Assembly (NCBI GenBank): GCA_002070275.1
Contig: MWCY01000008.1
Coordinates: 1-64,000, forward strand
Reading direction: 5' to 3'
Origin: Candidatus Hydrogenedentes bacterium ADurb.Bin170
GTDB taxonomy: Bacteria > Hydrogenedentota > Hydrogenedentia > Hydrogenedentales > CAITNO01
Length of the DNA stretch: 64,000 nucleotides
This document shows, piece by piece, positions 17,999 to 25,294 of the stretch. A program made the position numbers and the translations under genes. The notes beneath the pieces are model-generated. The model was given only the letters and a program-made list of their open reading frames with translations. It ran no database searches and was not told the origin of the DNA. The first letter of the stretch is position 1. Each line of letters starts with the position of its first letter.

Positions 17999-19384
17999 CT
18001 ACAGGTCGAAGCGCTGCGGTTGAGCTTCCCGCATAATTTTCACACCCCGCGCTTTTTGTTCTTCCAGGCCTGACTTCAGTGCCTGCAACGACGCATTTTC
18101 GCCATGAACCAGCAGGATGTTTTTCGGCCGCCTCCTGAACCGTGCTCCGAATTCCAGCAATTCCTGTCGCCCGGCGTGAGCACTGAAACCGTTCAGCGTT
18201 TTCACCTCCGCATTCAAGGGGCGCTTTACGCCGAATATCTTGATTTCCGGCTGCCTTTCCACAATCCGTCGACCGAGGGTGTTCTGCGCCTGGAACCCAA
18301 CAATAACTATGGTATTTTTAGGATTTTCGCAATGATTGCGGAGGTGATGCAGGATGCGCCCGACCTCGCACATGCCTGATGCGGAAATGATAATGCAGGG
18401 TCCCTTAAAGGAGTTGATGCGCAGAGAATCATCCATGTTGCGGATGTATTCAATGTGCTTCAGGAGAAAGGGGTCGCCGCCTTCCTGCATAACCTGTCTG
18501 AATTCGTCATCAAAATTTTCTGTATGATATCTGAATATTTCTGTAATGTTGACAGTAAGGGGGCTGTCCACAAAAACGGGGATTTCCGGAATAGTGCCCG
18601 ACATTTCGAGACGCTTGAGACAAAATACCACCTCCTGAGCACGTTCCAAAGCAAAACTAGGTATAATCACTTTGCCGCCCCGGTTGACTGTGCGCAAGAC
18701 CACTTCAGCCAGTTTTGCTTCGTTGGTTTCTATGGGATCATGATCCCGGTCACCGTAAGTGCTTTCCATCATCACGACATCAGCATCGTCCGGCTCCCAG
18801 GGATCCTGCAGCAGCGGCATATTCTTTCTGCCGATATCGCCGCTGAAAATAAAACGCCGGTCCCGGTTCTTTTCCCGGTACTGTACCTCCACCATGGCGG
18901 AACCCAGCACATGCCCGGCATCGTGAAAAGTGACATAAATATCAGGGGCAACTTCAAAACGTTCTTCATAGGAGTAGGACACAAAACGTTTCATAGTGGC
19001 ATACACATGATTTTCATCATAGAGCGGCGCAATAAAACTGCGATGTTTTTTCTGCAGCCATTCAGCGTCTCGTTTTTGAATAAAGGCGCTGTCTAAAAGC
19101 ATGATGTTGCATAAATTGTAGGTGGCGTGGGTGGAATAGATATGCCCTGTGTAGCCCTGTTTAATCAGCAGCGGAAGCACGCCGCTGTGATCGATATGCG
19201 CATGGCTTAAAACAACCGCATCGAGCGTGGACGGATCAAAAAGAGATTCCCTGTTTTTCCGATCCGCCTGTTCGCGGGATCCCTGAAAAAGCCCGCAGTC
19301 GAGAAGAATGCGATGATCACTTATTTCAAGAAGGTGTTTCGAACCGGTAACATTGCCTGCTGCACCGAAAGACGTAATTTTCAT
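17999..19384 (-). CDS. MBL-fold beta-CASP nuclease (Ysh1/CPSF-like)
   Basis: This 461-aa protein has the metallo-beta-lactamase metal motif HAHIDH (residues 61-66), with further ligands in HDAGHVLGS and SGDIGRK. It has an inserted beta-CASP domain (about 180-340) and the closing RMMBL part with GFSAHAGRQELL. It belongs to the bacterial relatives of the CPSF73/Ysh1 RNA-processing nucleases, which cut RNA with two zinc ions. There is no signal peptide, as expected. It appears to be its own transcription unit, with a good -10 upstream. Confidence 0.88.
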   Translation of the reverse strand: MKITSFGAAGNVTGSKHLLEISDHRILLDCGLFQGSREQADRKNRESLFDPSTLDAVVLSHAHIDHSGVLPLLIKQGYTGHIYSTHATYNLCNIMLLDSAFIQKRDAEWLQKKHRSFIAPLYDENHVYATMKRFVSYSYEERFEVAPDIYVTFHDAGHVLGSAMVEVQYREKNRDRRFIFSGDIGRKNMPLLQDPWEPDDADVVMMESTYGDRDHDPIETNEAKLAEVVLRTVNRGGKVIIPSFALERAQEVVFCLKRLEMSGTIPEIPVFVDSPLTVNITEIFRYHTENFDDEFRQVMQEGGDPFLLKHIEYIRNMDDSLRINSFKGPCIIISASGMCEVGRILHHLRNHCENPKNTIVIVGFQAQNTLGRRIVERQPEIKIFGVKRPLNAEVKTLNGFSAHAGRQELLEFGARFRRRPKNILLVHGENASLQALKSGLEEQKARGVKIMREAQPQRFDL

Positions 19385-19458
19385 AGTACCTCCTCCTGTT
19401 GTCCGGTAAAGGCAGCACCTTGTAAAAACGGAAAGTTCACAAACGGCGTGCCCTGTCC

Positions 19459-19489
19459 ATTATACGCCTGAATGGCGCTTGCACTGCAA
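19459..19489 (-). promoter_or_regulatory. candidate promoter for the beta-CASP nuclease gene
   Basis: On the minus strand there is a perfect TATAAT (19459-19464) with TTGCAG (19484-19489). The spacing is 19 bases, longer than ideal. Confidence 0.4.
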
Positions 19490-19575
19490 GAGAAAAACCA
19501 GAAAAGAACAGAGCCGGCTGATGTGTATATTATCCCTGCCCCCGCGCTTCCTTTCCCGCCTGTTTTTTCAAGGCT

Positions 19576-19604
19576 TTGAATCCGGGGAAAGCTCAGAGTA
19601 AAAT
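19576..19604 (+). promoter_or_regulatory. candidate promoter for the GT39-type gene
   Basis: TTGAAT (19576-19581) and TAAAAT (19599-19604) are separated by exactly 17 bases. They lie about 45 bases before the ATG at 19650. Confidence 0.5.
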
Positions 19605-19649
19605 GAGCAGGACAGCTGCCCGTTTCCCTGCAAGCTAGAGGAATCTGTT

Positions 19650-22157
19650 ATGTCCACAACACCGCCAGCCGGTTCCATACCTGTGATTTACGCGCCACCG
19701 CCTCAGTCCGATGGAACAGTACAACAATATGTGATGGTACCTGTTCCGGCGCCTCAGTCACCGACAAAAAGTTCGAAGAAAGAAAGTGCGTTCGCCTGGC
19801 TGGTTCTTTTCCTGATTCTTACAGTGCATCTTGCAGCGAATCTGTACTGGCTGCACACAGACCGGCATCTCATCCGCATGGATGAAGCCCATCATATGAA
19901 ACAATCGCTGGCGTACCATGACGCTTTATTTACAGAGGATACAGGAAGCACTGCGGAAGGGATCCTGGCGGCGCTTTCCATCGAATCTCCCTATCCGCCT
20001 CTGCTGCATATTATCGGTGCCATCTGTATCCGCTACCTGGGAGGGTCTCCCGATTCAGCGGCTCTTGCCGGAAGTATAGCACTGGCATTGCTCCTGATCG
20101 GCGTTTTCGTTTTAAGCCGTCTGGTGCTTGCTCCTCAAGCGGCGCTGCTCGTTGCAGTCGTCACCGGCTTCACGCCCATGGTTTTCGGTTATGCGCGCCT
20201 CATGATACCGGATACTTTTATGGCGGCGTGGCTGGTCTGGTGTCTAGCTGCGCTGATCAGAACTGGTGCATTTCATAAAAGCGGCTGGTCGCTGCTTTGC
20301 GGTTTCTTTGCCGGGCTGGCGATGCTGTCAAAGCAGAACACCCTGATTTACCTGAGTCCCCTGCTTGCAGGAGCAGTTTTGTGGGGACTCAAAAAAGCCT
20401 TTTCAGAAAGGAAACGCGACGGGGCAGATAAATATACTTTTTCACGCATTCTGGTGAACCTGCTCCTCTTCAGCTGCACCTTTGCCGCTGTGTGTGGATG
20501 GTGGTACATTCGCCATGCTGAGTACCTCTATGGATGGTGGAGCAGCGCATCCGAAGAAAATGCAAGTGTTTTTCAGGAACCGGCTGCGAGCCTTTTCGCA
20601 AAAGTTCTTCCTCCTTCCGGTGCGGTTCCTGCTCTGGTAACCGATCCTGATCTGCCTGTTCCGTATAAAGAAATCCCCGCTTCCGACAAAGGGAGCGGCA
20701 TAGCCTTTTTCTCAGATGCTTTATACCGTTATGGCACGATGAATCTTTTTTACTTAATTAACAGCGTCCTTTTTTTGCCGCTGGCGCTTGTTGCCGGATT
20801 AGGCGTTCTTTCCCTGCTCCTCAAAAAGAACAGAAACAGCCTTTCGCTGATTTTCCTGCTGTGGGTTGCAGCGGTGTGGTTTATTCTCACAGGGCTGTTT
20901 GCGCTTCAATCGCCCCGCTTCCTGTACCCGCTTATACCGGCGCTGTCTTTTTTTGTGTATCTCGCACTTAACGGGTTATCGGCCACCCGCGCTTTCAGAG
21001 CGGCGTGGGCTCTGGTTTTCATCGCTCTTCTGCTCCAGTTCATCAACCTCAGTTTTGTTCCCGCCCCGTACGCCATGCATCTCAAACTTCCTTTTTTTCA
21101 AAACACGGAGGAGGCGGAAGAAAACGACGTGCAACCGTTGACTGTTCTGTCGGGTGAAGTCGCCGCAGGTAATTACATTATTCAGGCACCTGTTACAGAA
21201 ATACCTGTCAGCGAAAAACTCGTTGCCGCCATGGAAGCCCACTATCCGCCTGATGCCACCGTGGCGTGGTATCAAATCATCGGGGATATGCCCGACGCTC
21301 TCGGTGTGGATTTTTATGCACACAGTTTTCCGCACCGCTCCCTTTTTGACTGTTTTCTTGAAGCAGACGCACCCGGGAAGCACCCTGTTTTTTCAGCGCT
21401 GAATGAAGCTGCGGCAGAACTCTCAGCGCATCCTGCCGATACTGCCGAAGCAGATTTTATTATCCTGCAGCGTGCAAAGGCCAGCCAGACCGAGCCGCTT
21501 CTTGAAAAAGATGCAGCACTTCTTATGAAGCAGGGCTTTCAGATGGCTTTTCACGCTGTTCTGCCCGGAGCGGAAAAGCAACAGCCTGCACAAGTACTGC
21601 TTATGGCCCGGACAACTACCCTTACACCTGGTGCATGCACCGATCTTTTTTCGCTTTATGACCTGCTGGAGCGGGACGGGCGTGAATGGGTGCTCACCGA
21701 TGAAGAAAGGCGGGATGCGGAATCTCGCTATGCCCGGCAGATATCGGCCTATGCTGTGCCCCGCCCCTTAAAACAGGGTATTCATTTTATGGGGGTTCAT
21801 ATTGCGCAAGCGGCCGAAAATGCCTATCTGATCAGAATTATCCTGCATGTTCAGCAGACACCGCAGGAAAAACTGCGTGTGTGGATGCGGGGCATATCCG
21901 AAACAGCGGGAGCTCAGGCAGCCATTTCCGAAGCGGCATCCTGGGACTTCGATCCGGATCCGCCTTCCATGCAATGGGGCGAAAATGAGGCAATCATTCT
22001 TTCCAGACCGGTGCTGGTTTCCCCGGCGGTTTTCCATCTGGAAATCGGGCTATTCAACCCGGAAACAGCGGACAGACCCCTAGCCCTTCTGGAAACGGAG
22101 ACAGTCGATTTCGCAGAAACAGACCGACTGGACAGGGACTACAGGGAGGCGTTATAA
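19650..22157 (+). CDS. GT39/ArnT-like integral membrane glycosyltransferase
   Basis: This is an 835-aa protein. A Pro-rich cytoplasmic N-terminus (1-45) is followed by a first membrane helix. A periplasmic loop then carries the catalytic-type acidic pair RMDEAHH (Asp78, Glu79), and a string of membrane helices runs to about residue 450. The last 370 or so residues are a soluble periplasmic domain with no match I recognise. This topology fits the polyprenyl-phosphate-sugar-dependent PMT/ArnT/GT39 superfamily. Those enzymes transfer mannose, aminoarabinose or other sugars onto proteins or lipids on the periplasmic side. The acceptor is not evident. The 3' end overlaps the convergent rlpA by six bases. 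Confidence 0.8.
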   Translation: MSTTPPAGSIPVIYAPPPQSDGTVQQYVMVPVPAPQSPTKSSKKESAFAWLVLFLILTVHLAANLYWLHTDRHLIRMDEAHHMKQSLAYHDALFTEDTGSTAEGILAALSIESPYPPLLHIIGAICIRYLGGSPDSAALAGSIALALLLIGVFVLSRLVLAPQAALLVAVVTGFTPMVFGYARLMIPDTFMAAWLVWCLAALIRTGAFHKSGWSLLCGFFAGLAMLSKQNTLIYLSPLLAGAVLWGLKKAFSERKRDGADKYTFSRILVNLLLFSCTFAAVCGWWYIRHAEYLYGWWSSASEENASVFQEPAASLFAKVLPPSGAVPALVTDPDLPVPYKEIPASDKGSGIAFFSDALYRYGTMNLFYLINSVLFLPLALVAGLGVLSLLLKKNRNSLSLIFLLWVAAVWFILTGLFALQSPRFLYPLIPALSFFVYLALNGLSATRAFRAAWALVFIALLLQFINLSFVPAPYAMHLKLPFFQNTEEAEENDVQPLTVLSGEVAAGNYIIQAPVTEIPVSEKLVAAMEAHYPPDATVAWYQIIGDMPDALGVDFYAHSFPHRSLFDCFLEADAPGKHPVFSALNEAAAELSAHPADTAEADFIILQRAKASQTEPLLEKDAALLMKQGFQMAFHAVLPGAEKQQPAQVLLMARTTTLTPGACTDLFSLYDLLERDGREWVLTDEERRDAESRYARQISAYAVPRPLKQGIHFMGVHIAQAAENAYLIRIILHVQQTPQEKLRVWMRGISETAGAQAAISEAASWDFDPDPPSMQWGENEAIILSRPVLVSPAVFHLEIGLFNPETADRPLALLETETVDFAETDRLDRDYREAL

Positions 22158-22583
22158 GGGAGCCTGATTCAGTCCCGGCGGCTCGGAGCCCAGATTGTAG
22201 ACTTTGACCGGAACCAGTCCAGCCGTTGGATGGAGCGCTTTCATGGCGCTTCTGGAGAGGTCAATGACACGGTTTTTCACAAAAGGACCGCGGTCATTGA
22301 TCCGGCACACGACAGATTTGCCGTTTTCTGCCACTACAAGTACATAGTCTCCAAATTCGCCTGTGCGCATGGCGCAGGTCATCGCGTTGTCCTTCAAACG
22401 TTCGCCGGATGCGGTGATGCCTCCGGTGCCTCTTACCGTGTAGTAAGATGCCAGCCCTTCAACTACGGGCTGCATGGGCTGATGTGACAACAACACGAAA
22501 GCAATAACGGTAAACATATACCTTGCTCGACTCCGCCTGACTGATTCTTCTGTGCACCCGCGACCCAAGCCACAGTTGTCCAT
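22152..22583 (-). CDS. rlpA: RlpA-like septal ring lytic transglycosylase/DPBB protein
   Basis: The double-psi beta-barrel of RlpA is clear: EGLASYYTVRGTGGITASGERL, then AMTCAMRT, VCRINDRGPFVKNRVIDLSRSA and a closing VKVYNLG. RlpA proteins cut naked glycan strands of peptidoglycan or help link the cell wall to the outer membrane. The start is uncertain. The ATG at 22583 leaves a long basic N-terminus before the hydrophobic segment MFTVIAFVLL; an internal ATG at 22517 begins right at that segment. There is no SPOR domain. The protein is short (143 aa) and single-domain. Confidence 0.78.
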   Translation of the reverse strand: MDNCGLGRGCTEESVRRSRARYMFTVIAFVLLSHQPMQPVVEGLASYYTVRGTGGITASGERLKDNAMTCAMRTGEFGDYVLVVAENGKSVVCRINDRGPFVKNRVIDLSRSAMKALHPTAGLVPVKVYNLGSEPPGLNQAPL

Positions 22584-22646
22584 ATGCAATGTACAACAAT
22601 GATTCAGGCTACCCCTTCAATGCACTAAATTTCAGCCCGGCTGTTT

Positions 22647-22714
22647 TGTGTGATCCCGGCGCAGCCCAACTGCGCAGACCATGATCTAATAACAAACATG
22701 AGTGGTATCACACA
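22647..22714. repeat. nested inverted repeats, possible three-way structure
   Basis: TGTGTGAT (22647-22654) and ATCACACA (22707-22714) are perfect inverted copies. Between them lie the hairpin GCGCAG/CTGCGC (22659-22675) and a weaker CATG/CATG pairing. There is no T-run, so it is not an intrinsic terminator. Confidence 0.4.
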
Positions 22715-22789
22715 TTCGTTCAGCAAATACAGTTCAAGCCATTATACAAAACGCGACACTTAAAGTCAACTTTTAGGGAAACGCCGTGT

Positions 22790-22840
22790 CGTAACTCTTT
22801 AGAAATGTCCCCTTCCGTAACTCTTTTAAACTGTCCCCTT
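22790..22840. repeat. two direct copies of a 25-base unit (REP-like)
   Basis: The copies at 22790-22814 and 22816-22840 share 22 of 25 bases, beginning CGTAACTCTTT and ending TGTCCCCTT, with one base between them. The (A/C)TGTCCCC core resembles sequences that flank REP-associated or other transposases in many genomes. No transposase gene is nearby. Confidence 0.6.
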
Positions 22841-22923
22841 GTTTTCTGAGTAATGCATTTTTGGTGAACTCCGCCGACCCGATACGCACCGCCACGCAAA
22901 AGAAAATTATACCGCCATTGGGC

Positions 22924-22952
22924 TTGTAAGTTTGCGTACGCAGTGCTACACT
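22924..22952 (+). promoter_or_regulatory. candidate promoter for the Tat-exported isomerase-like gene
   Basis: TTGTAA (22924-22929) and TACACT (22947-22952) are 17 bases apart, about 98 bases before the ATG at 23050. Confidence 0.3.
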
Positions 22953-23049
22953 GTAACCAGAATTGAACAAAGCCGTTTCTGTCCTTTCATATTTGTACTA
23001 TGGGTCAGTGTCTTTCATACTTACTTCAACAGGCGAAAGGAAGTCTGTC

Positions 23050-24693
23050 ATGTGCGCTCAGGAACATCACGACCATTCTTCTGCACATTCCCACCGTTGT
23101 TCGGGCTGCTGCGGCACCCGGTTCTCGGAATTGAGCCGTCGCCAGTTCATTGCAGGCACAGGGGCGGTCGCGCTGGGCAGTGTTTTCATGCACCACCTGC
23201 AGGGGCGCACCGCCTTTGCTGACACGGTGCCGCGCCGCATCCTGAAACAGGACAGACCTCTGCGTATTCAGCCCGTACTCACCTGCTCCCTGCCCCGATA
23301 TTCCGAAGCAACCTCGTGGCGCCCCTGGGGTGGTCTGCTCACCGATTCACATGTGCGGGAGGAATGCGCAAAAATCCAGGACGAACTGAACGCCATGGCT
23401 GCCAAAGCAGATTTTCCATTGGAACTTCTGCCGTTGAAGACAGTACAGTCCGCTGAAGAAGGACGCTCGATAGCCGCGGAAGATCACGACGGGACACTGA
23501 TCTTTGGTGCAGCCGGCGGCACCGATGTTATTATTTCGCTTGCCGATCCTAAAAAACACAACCTGCTTTTTGTCCGGCATAAATCAGGACCCGTCTATCT
23601 TTGGTTTGAAATAGCCGACCCGCGGTTTCTGCGTCAGGAAAGTGACTTTCCCAAAGGTACGGGCGGCATGGATCACAATGATGTCATTGTTGACGATTTT
23701 GATGAAATCCTGTGGCGGTTGAGAGCACTCCACGGTCTGAAGAATATCCGCAATAAACGCATTGTTGTCATCGGCAACGCCATCGGCTGGGACCGGGGTA
23801 CAGCCAGTGATTCCCCTAAACGCGCTCAGGAGCTCTGGGGACTGGATTATCGGGAGATTCCCTATACAGAAATGGGAGAGCGCATTCGTGCCGCCCGTGC
23901 CAATGATGCTTTGGTGCGGCAGTGCCGTGATATGACAGAAGCCTATCTGCGACAGCCCGGAGTAACTCTTTTGCCCCGCCAGCAGCAGCTGACCACCCGG
24001 GAACTGATCGCCGGTGCCGGTTCGTCGGATACTCTTCAGGAGATACGTGTCTTTACGGAAAAAGCGTTCCTGCTGACTGAGGTATTCCGCGATCTTATGG
24101 AAGAACATGAGACAGATGCCCTTACCGTAAGCGAATGTATGGGTACGATTATCAGCATGTCTGAAACAACTGCCTGCCTCTGCCTGACGCTGCTGAACGA
24201 TGAAGGCTGCATGGCCTTTTGCGAATCTGATTTTGCCGTGATTCCCTCAGGAATCCTGCTGCATTACATCTGCTGCAAACCTGTATTCCTCTGTAATCCC
24301 ACTTTCCCGCATAACAACATGATTACTGTGGCGCACTGTACGGCGCCACGAAAAATGGATGGTGTGAATGCGGAAAATATGTTCGTACGCACCCACTTTG
24401 AATCTGACTATGGCGCTGCTCCGAAAGTCGATTTCAAACTGGGACAGAATATGACCATTCTCGCCCCTGATTTCGCAAGCAGGCGCTGGATGGGCTTTGA
24501 AGGAACGGTTCTGGAAAATCCCGAACTGGATATCTGCACGAGCCAGGTAGACCTGCGTATTAACGGCGACTGCGACCGCTTGCTGCATGAAAAAGCAGGA
24601 TTCCATGTCATGGCGTGCTACGACAATTATCTTCGTGAAGTCGGGTATGCACTGCATAAGGCCGGCGTGGAGTGGGTAAATCTTTCCGCATAG
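23050..24693 (+). CDS. Tat-exported L-fucose/arabinose isomerase-like protein
   Basis: This is a 547-aa protein. The N-terminus is rich in His and Cys (HHDHSSAHSHRCSGCC), followed by a twin-arginine signal, SRRQFIAGTGAVALGS. The rest follows the L-fucose/L-arabinose isomerase fold: an N-terminal region with IFGAAGGTDV-type loops, a central domain, and a C-terminal section with ECMGTIISM, CESDFAVIPSGILLHYI and NPTFPHNN. Those enzymes interconvert aldoses and ketoses with a metal ion. Export by Tat is unusual for this fold and its true activity is uncertain. The ATG at 23050 is preceded by AAAGGAAG; an upstream TTG would hide the Tat motif deep inside the protein. Confidence 0.72.
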   Translation: MCAQEHHDHSSAHSHRCSGCCGTRFSELSRRQFIAGTGAVALGSVFMHHLQGRTAFADTVPRRILKQDRPLRIQPVLTCSLPRYSEATSWRPWGGLLTDSHVREECAKIQDELNAMAAKADFPLELLPLKTVQSAEEGRSIAAEDHDGTLIFGAAGGTDVIISLADPKKHNLLFVRHKSGPVYLWFEIADPRFLRQESDFPKGTGGMDHNDVIVDDFDEILWRLRALHGLKNIRNKRIVVIGNAIGWDRGTASDSPKRAQELWGLDYREIPYTEMGERIRAARANDALVRQCRDMTEAYLRQPGVTLLPRQQQLTTRELIAGAGSSDTLQEIRVFTEKAFLLTEVFRDLMEEHETDALTVSECMGTIISMSETTACLCLTLLNDEGCMAFCESDFAVIPSGILLHYICCKPVFLCNPTFPHNNMITVAHCTAPRKMDGVNAENMFVRTHFESDYGAAPKVDFKLGQNMTILAPDFASRRWMGFEGTVLENPELDICTSQVDLRINGDCDRLLHEKAGFHVMACYDNYLREVGYALHKAGVEWVNLSA

Positions 24694-24932
24694 CGATATT
24701 CCTTTCAGAACGAATGCTGCGACAGGAGATTGCCTCCATCCCGTCCCCCTGCGGTTACGGGCATTTTGTCCATGCCGAAATGAAGGGAATGAGCATCTGC
24801 CGGACAGGCACGCTCACGGCTCCGATTGATGTCTCTTTCTCTTTCATGGATAATAGGACAGGCTTGGAGTTATGTCGGATCTGGTCACTCTGAAGGAATC
24901 AGACGGCGCTGTCAAAACATAAAGGGTGTATC

Positions 24933-25250
24933 GTGAAAACAGTCTATGTGGTCACAATGTGGTCTGGCGGTCGTCCCGCAAAGAAATGGAAAACAGAGCA
25001 CGCTCCGGAACTTCTTGCGCAGGGGACCGGCATTTCTTTCATTAATGCGGGCACTAAAATGCAGGTGTCTGTTATCGGCAGTATTTCTGTTGAAGAATAC
25101 GAATCCGGCAAGGAAGAGCTTGAAATGGGTCTGAATCCGACCCCGGGCATTACATCTGATTTTTCGCAGGGGAAACCGGACAACTGTGAATCTCTTTCCG
25201 ATTTTAAGCGCAGCAAAAAAAACATATTTACCGATGAAGTTCAGGAATAA
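24933..25250 (+). CDS. small hypothetical protein
   Basis: This 105-aa protein has no signal peptide, membrane helix or recognised domain. The first half is mixed beta/alpha with VYVVTMWSGGRPAKKW, and the C-terminus is charged. The GTG start has AAAGGG seven to eight bases upstream. It lies 44 bases before comEC on the same strand and may be its operon partner, but nothing links it to DNA uptake. Confidence 0.5.
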   Translation: MKTVYVVTMWSGGRPAKKWKTEHAPELLAQGTGISFINAGTKMQVSVIGSISVEEYESGKEELEMGLNPTPGITSDFSQGKPDNCESLSDFKRSKKNIFTDEVQE

Positions 25251-25294
25251 CGGAAAAGACATACCCCCTGACCTCAAAGGGATGCACCTGTTGA

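Larger units (their letters stand above)
22584..23049. other. repeat-bearing intergenic region
   Basis: This 466-base gap holds no gene I can support. It contains an 8-bp inverted repeat with hairpins inside it, two direct copies of a 25-base unit, and a candidate promoter for the Tat-exported isomerase-like gene. All three are listed separately. Confidence 0.6.

Noticed and set aside
24672-24893. 73-codon frame after the isomerase-like gene
   Set aside because: It overlaps the end of a well-supported gene and has poor codon pattern and no ribosome site.
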